Below, piece after piece: positions 61,732 through 64,000 of a stretch of DNA of 64,000 bases (position 1 is its first letter; each line of letters begins with the position of its first letter). The notes under the pieces were generated by a model, which searched no databases, was not told where the DNA came from, and saw only the letters and a list, made by a program, of their open reading frames with translations. The position numbers and the translations under genes are program-made. The stretch lies in contig JAFGLY010000114.1 in assembly GCA_016927815.1 (NCBI GenBank), forward strand, positions 1-64,000, given 5' to 3'. The DNA is from Deltaproteobacteria bacterium. Lineage in GTDB: Bacteria > Myxococcota_A > UBA796 > JAFGLY01.

Positions 61732-63120
61732 ATGTCCAGCTACCGCATCCTCGTCGTGGACGACGAACCCTCCATGCGAGACCTCCTTCGCATCCTGCTG
61801 GAGCGGGAGGGGTACGTGGTCCAGGCCCTGTCCACCGCCGAGGAAGCCCTCGAAGCCTTCGACGAGGATCCGCACGATTGCGTGGTCAGCGACATGAGCC
61901 TGCCCGGCGCCTCGGGCATCGACCTGCTGCGCGACGTCAAGGCCCGAGCCGCGGCCGGCGCGCGCGACGTGCCGGTCATCGTCGTCACCGCCTACGGTAC
62001 GACGGAGAGCGCCGTGGAAGCCATGAAGATCGGCGCCTTCGACTACGTGATGAAACCCTTCTCCAACGACGAGCTGAAGCTCATCGTCCGCCGGGCCCTG
62101 GAGACCCGCCAGCTCAAGGAGGAGAACCTCGCGCTCAAGCAGGCGCTGCAGGACCGCTACCACTACGGTACGCTGGTGGGCTCGAGCCCCGCCATGGCGG
62201 AGGTCTACAGTCTCGTGGAGCGGGTCAAGGACACCCGGATCTCCTGTCTCATCGTGGGCGAGTCGGGCACGGGCAAGGAGCTGGTGGCCCGGGCCATCCA
62301 CTACAGCGGCACCCGGTCGGGCGGACCTTTCGTGCCGGTCAACTGCGGAGCCATTCCCGAGACCCTCATCGAGAGCGAGCTGTTCGGGTACCGAAAGGGC
62401 GCCTTCACGGGCGCCGTGAGGGATCGGGCCGGGCTGTTCGAGGCGGCCTCCGGCGGCACGCTCTTCCTGGACGAGATCGGGGAGATGCCGCTCATGACCC
62501 AGGTCAAGCTGCTCCGGGCCATCCAGGAGCGCCGAATCCTGCCCGTGGGCGGCACCGCGGAGCGGGAGGTGGACGTCCGGATCCTGGCCTCCACCAACAA
62601 GGATCTCCAGCAGGAGGTCGAGCGCGGCACCTTCCGGGAGGATCTCTACTACCGGATCAACGTGGTCACCCTCCCGGTCCCCGCACTGGCGCTGCGTGGC
62701 GACGACATCCTCGAGCTGACCCGCCACTTCGTGACCCGGTACGCCCGGGAGTACGGCAAGGCTGTCGAGGGACTCACTCCAGATGCGGCGAACCTGCTCC
62801 GGCGCTACCCCTTCCCGGGGAACGTGCGGGAGCTGCAGAACATCGTCGAGCGCGCCGTGGCGCTCTCCGCAGGACCCCGGATCGGACCGGAGGCGCTGCC
62901 CGGGCGCGTCCAGGAGGTCGATCGGCCAGCCGATGAGATCGACGGCATGCCCGACGAGGGCATCGACCTGGAGGCCCGCCTCCAGGCCGTGGAGCGGCAC
63001 TGGCTGCTCAAGGCCCTGGATCGGGCCGGCGGGAACCGCACCCAGGCGGCCAGGCTCCTGGGTCTCACGTTCCGTTCGTTCCGCTACCGTCTCCAGAAGC
63101 ACGGCCTGGCCTCCGAGTAG
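61732..63120 (+). CDS. pilR: PilR NtrC-type response regulator
   Basis: A 462-residue sigma-54 activator. Receiver with [11 protein letters not shown] and the phospho-Asp in [15 protein letters not shown]+ core with GESGTGKE (Walker A), GAFTGA (the sigma-54 contact loop) and [13 protein letters not shown] (Walker B), and a Fis-type helix-turn-helix C-terminus ([22 protein letters not shown]). 7 bp after pilS. Its own target is most likely pilA just downstream. Confidence 0.96.
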   Translation: MSSYRILVVDDEPSMRDLLRILLEREGYVVQALSTAEEALEAFDEDPHDCVVSDMSLPGASGIDLLRDVKARAAAGARDVPVIVVTAYGTTESAVEAMKIGAFDYVMKPFSNDELKLIVRRALETRQLKEENLALKQALQDRYHYGTLVGSSPAMAEVYSLVERVKDTRISCLIVGESGTGKELVARAIHYSGTRSGGPFVPVNCGAIPETLIESELFGYRKGAFTGAVRDRAGLFEAASGGTLFLDEIGEMPLMTQVKLLRAIQERRILPVGGTAEREVDVRILASTNKDLQQEVERGTFREDLYYRINVVTLPVPALALRGDDILELTRHFVTRYAREYGKAVEGLTPDAANLLRRYPFPGNVRELQNIVERAVALSAGPRIGPEALPGRVQEVDRPADEIDGMPDEGIDLEARLQAVERHWLLKALDRAGGNRTQAARLLGLTFRSFRYRLQKHGLASE

Positions 63121-63133
63121 GGAGTCCCGGATG

Positions 63134-63169
63134 TGACGTTCCGTGTCATGGGTGACATTTCTTGTCACC
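63134..63169. promoter_or_regulatory. tandem TGAC...GTCA inverted repeats, putative PilR-binding sites
   Basis: Two sites 19 bp apart: TGACG-TTCCG-TGTCA and GGTGACA-TTTCT-TGTCACC (a perfect 7-bp inverted repeat). Each holds TGTC, the core reported for PilR sites in Pseudomonas. They lie 50-90 bp above the sigma-54 promoter, the right range for an enhancer. The second could alternatively be a weak hairpin after pilR. Confidence 0.6.
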
Positions 63170-63221
63170 CTCCTGGCCCTCGATCCGGGTTTTTCCCGTG
63201 CACCGGCCGGCCTCGGAGGGG

Positions 63222-63237
63222 TGGCACGGTTCTTGAT
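63222..63237 (+). promoter_or_regulatory. sigma-54 promoter of pilA
   Basis: TGGCACG, four bases, TTGAT. It fits the sigma-54 consensus TGGCACR-N4-TTGCW except that the C of TTGC is A. The GG and GA steps have the standard -24/-12 spacing, and transcription would begin near 63247, about 36 bp before pilA. Confidence 0.75.
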
Positions 63238-63282
63238 AGACTTCGCAGGGCGCGTGTTCACCCCCTCATCCAGGAGTACCCG

Positions 63283-63717
63283 ATGCGCAAGGGATTCACC
63301 CTCGTCGAGCTCATGATCGTGGTGGCCATCATCGGCATCCTCTCGGCCATCGCCATCCCCAACTTCGTGGCGATGCAGTACCGCGCCAAGCGGGCCGAGG
63401 TCCCCACCAACGTAGATGGCATCAAGACGGCCGAGATCGCCTACGACGCAGCGTTCGACACCTACGTGCCCGCAGCTCCGGCCCCGGACGACACCCCGGC
63501 CAAGGCGGCCCGGGACTGGACCTACCCCGAGGACTTCCAGGCCATCGGTTGGGAGCCTTCGGGCAAGGTCCGCGGCAGCTACTCGGTCACGATGCCGGGC
63601 GTCACCAACTTCCTGGTGACCGGTGACTGCGACGTGGACGGCGACACGACCAAGTCCACCTACACGGCGACGAAGTCCCTCGGCGCCGCGATGACCACGC
63701 CCCAGGACGTGTACTAG
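63283..63717 (+). CDS. pilA: type IV pilin PilA
   Basis: A 144-residue type IVa prepilin. The leader is MRKG, cut after the Gly, then FTLVELMIVVAIIGILSAIAIPNF with the +5 Glu, the coiled helix and polymerisation core. The globular part has AMQYRAKRAEVPTN and a single cysteine (TGDCD), so no C-terminal disulfide loop, as in some Myxococcus-like pilins. Start is fixed by the leader. Transcribed by the sigma-54 promoter upstream. Confidence 0.95.
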   Translation: MRKGFTLVELMIVVAIIGILSAIAIPNFVAMQYRAKRAEVPTNVDGIKTAEIAYDAAFDTYVPAAPAPDDTPAKAARDWTYPEDFQAIGWEPSGKVRGSYSVTMPGVTNFLVTGDCDVDGDTTKSTYTATKSLGAAMTTPQDVY

Positions 63718-63720
63718 CCA

Positions 63721-63742
63721 CGGCCCCGGCTGCACGGGGCCG
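63721..63742 (+). terminator. hairpin after pilA
   Basis: CGGCCCCG, six-base loop, CGGGGCCG: a perfect 8-bp stem beginning 4 bp after the pilA stop. No T-run follows, as is common in this GC-rich DNA. Confidence 0.6.
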
Positions 63743-63776
63743 GCCACGGCGCCCGTGCAAGGATAGGCTGTCGGGT

Positions 63777-64000
63777 ATGACCGGGCTCGACCCGCACCCG
63801 ACCGGGAGGCAGCCACCGGTGGTTCCCGGACCTGTCCAGGAGGAGGTGCAGCTCCTCGGTAGGGTCCGGCGGTACCTCGAGGAGCACCCCGAGCCTCCGG
63901 CGATCACCGGCCGGGATGTCCTGAGGGAGATGGCCGAGCTGAGGGAGAGCGCCTTCGACGCCAAGGAGGAGGATCTCCCGGCGCTCTTCCAGCACTACGA
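63777..64000 (+). CDS. unidentified protein, 3' end cut by window
   Basis: The first 74 codons are open from ATG to the edge of the window. The sequence begins MTGLDPHPTGRQPPVVPGP, then QEEVQLLGRVRRYLEEHPEP and ELRESAFDAKEEDLPALFQH, charged helices. Such an N-terminus resembles that of some UvrD/HelD-like helicases, but too little is visible to name it. The start lies 59 bp after pilA and past its hairpin. Confidence 0.5.
   Translation, partial: MTGLDPHPTGRQPPVVPGPVQEEVQLLGRVRRYLEEHPEPPAITGRDVLREMAELRESAFDAKEEDLPALFQHY

Noticed and set aside
63151-63169. Rho-independent terminator of pilR
   Set aside because: The perfect inverted repeat has no T-run and shares TGTC halves with a second site just upstream, so regulatory sites above the sigma-54 promoter are more likely.

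Overview
The window is about 64 kb of very GC-rich bacterial DNA, packed with genes on both strands. No gap exceeds about 210 bp, and I found no rRNA, tRNA, CRISPR array or prophage. Several features point to the Myxococcota or a close deltaproteobacterial relative. Secreted proteins end in Cys plus a hydrophobic helix plus an Arg cluster, like the MYXO-CTERM sorting tail. There are Cys-rich DUF4215-like repeats, MopE-like DCDD metal-binding repeats, Asp/Thr-rich lipoprotein linkers, and a pilC-pilS-pilR-pilA gene order like that of Myxococcus. The species cannot be named from sequence alone.

Layout. 1-4.4 kb: end of prkA, then a DUF444 gene, a spoVR-like gene and an unknown fourth gene, all tightly coupled. 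4.4-6.4 kb: a REP-associated transposase-like (RAYT) gene, with three 51-bp palindromic units just upstream of it, and a penicillin-binding DD-carboxypeptidase. 6.6-12.7 kb: polyprenyl synthetase, GbsR/MarR-like regulator, MarC protein, secreted M3 peptidase, QueG-like protein and a DT-repeat lipoprotein. 12.7-19 kb: selB and an ABC ATPase, a lipoprotein, a dcd/deoxyribosyltransferase-like pair and a secreted flavoprotein. 19-26.5 kb: a kinase-like membrane protein, a MopE-like surface protein, a small metal-binding lipoprotein, pepD and a GT-C glycosyltransferase. 26.7-31.7 kb: ilvE, a P-loop protein, then a four-gene operon led by an ECF sigma factor and holding two CBM48-type glycan-binding modules. 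31.9-39.5 kb: a metalloprotease, an SLC13-type transporter, a MYXO-CTERM protein, a Flp-like small protein and two divergent lamin-tail lipoproteins. 39-44.8 kb: a lamin-tail/HlyD-like/VTC/DUF4956 operon, an unknown gene and uvrB. 45-51.9 kb: ClC channel-otsB-otsA, then a TPR/lipoprotein/small membrane protein trio and another lipoprotein. 51.9-58.8 kb: tag, a DEDDh exonuclease-RNase H1 fusion, a membrane retropepsin-like protein, an unknown gene, cutA, a DUF4215 lipoprotein and a subtilase. 58.9-63.7 kb: the type IV pilus block pilC-pilS-pilR-pilA. At the end, the start of an unidentified gene.

How genes work together. Many are translationally coupled by ATGA, GTGA or TTGA overlaps, which defines operons clearly. 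The best-supported circuit is PilS/PilR acting on pilA: a near-consensus sigma-54 site lies ahead of pilA with paired TGAC/GTCA sites above it. The least described candidates are the ECF/CBM48 operon, the kinase-like membrane protein, the lamin-tail/HlyD/VTC/DUF4956 operon, the exonuclease-RNase H fusion and the RAYT gene with its palindrome array.
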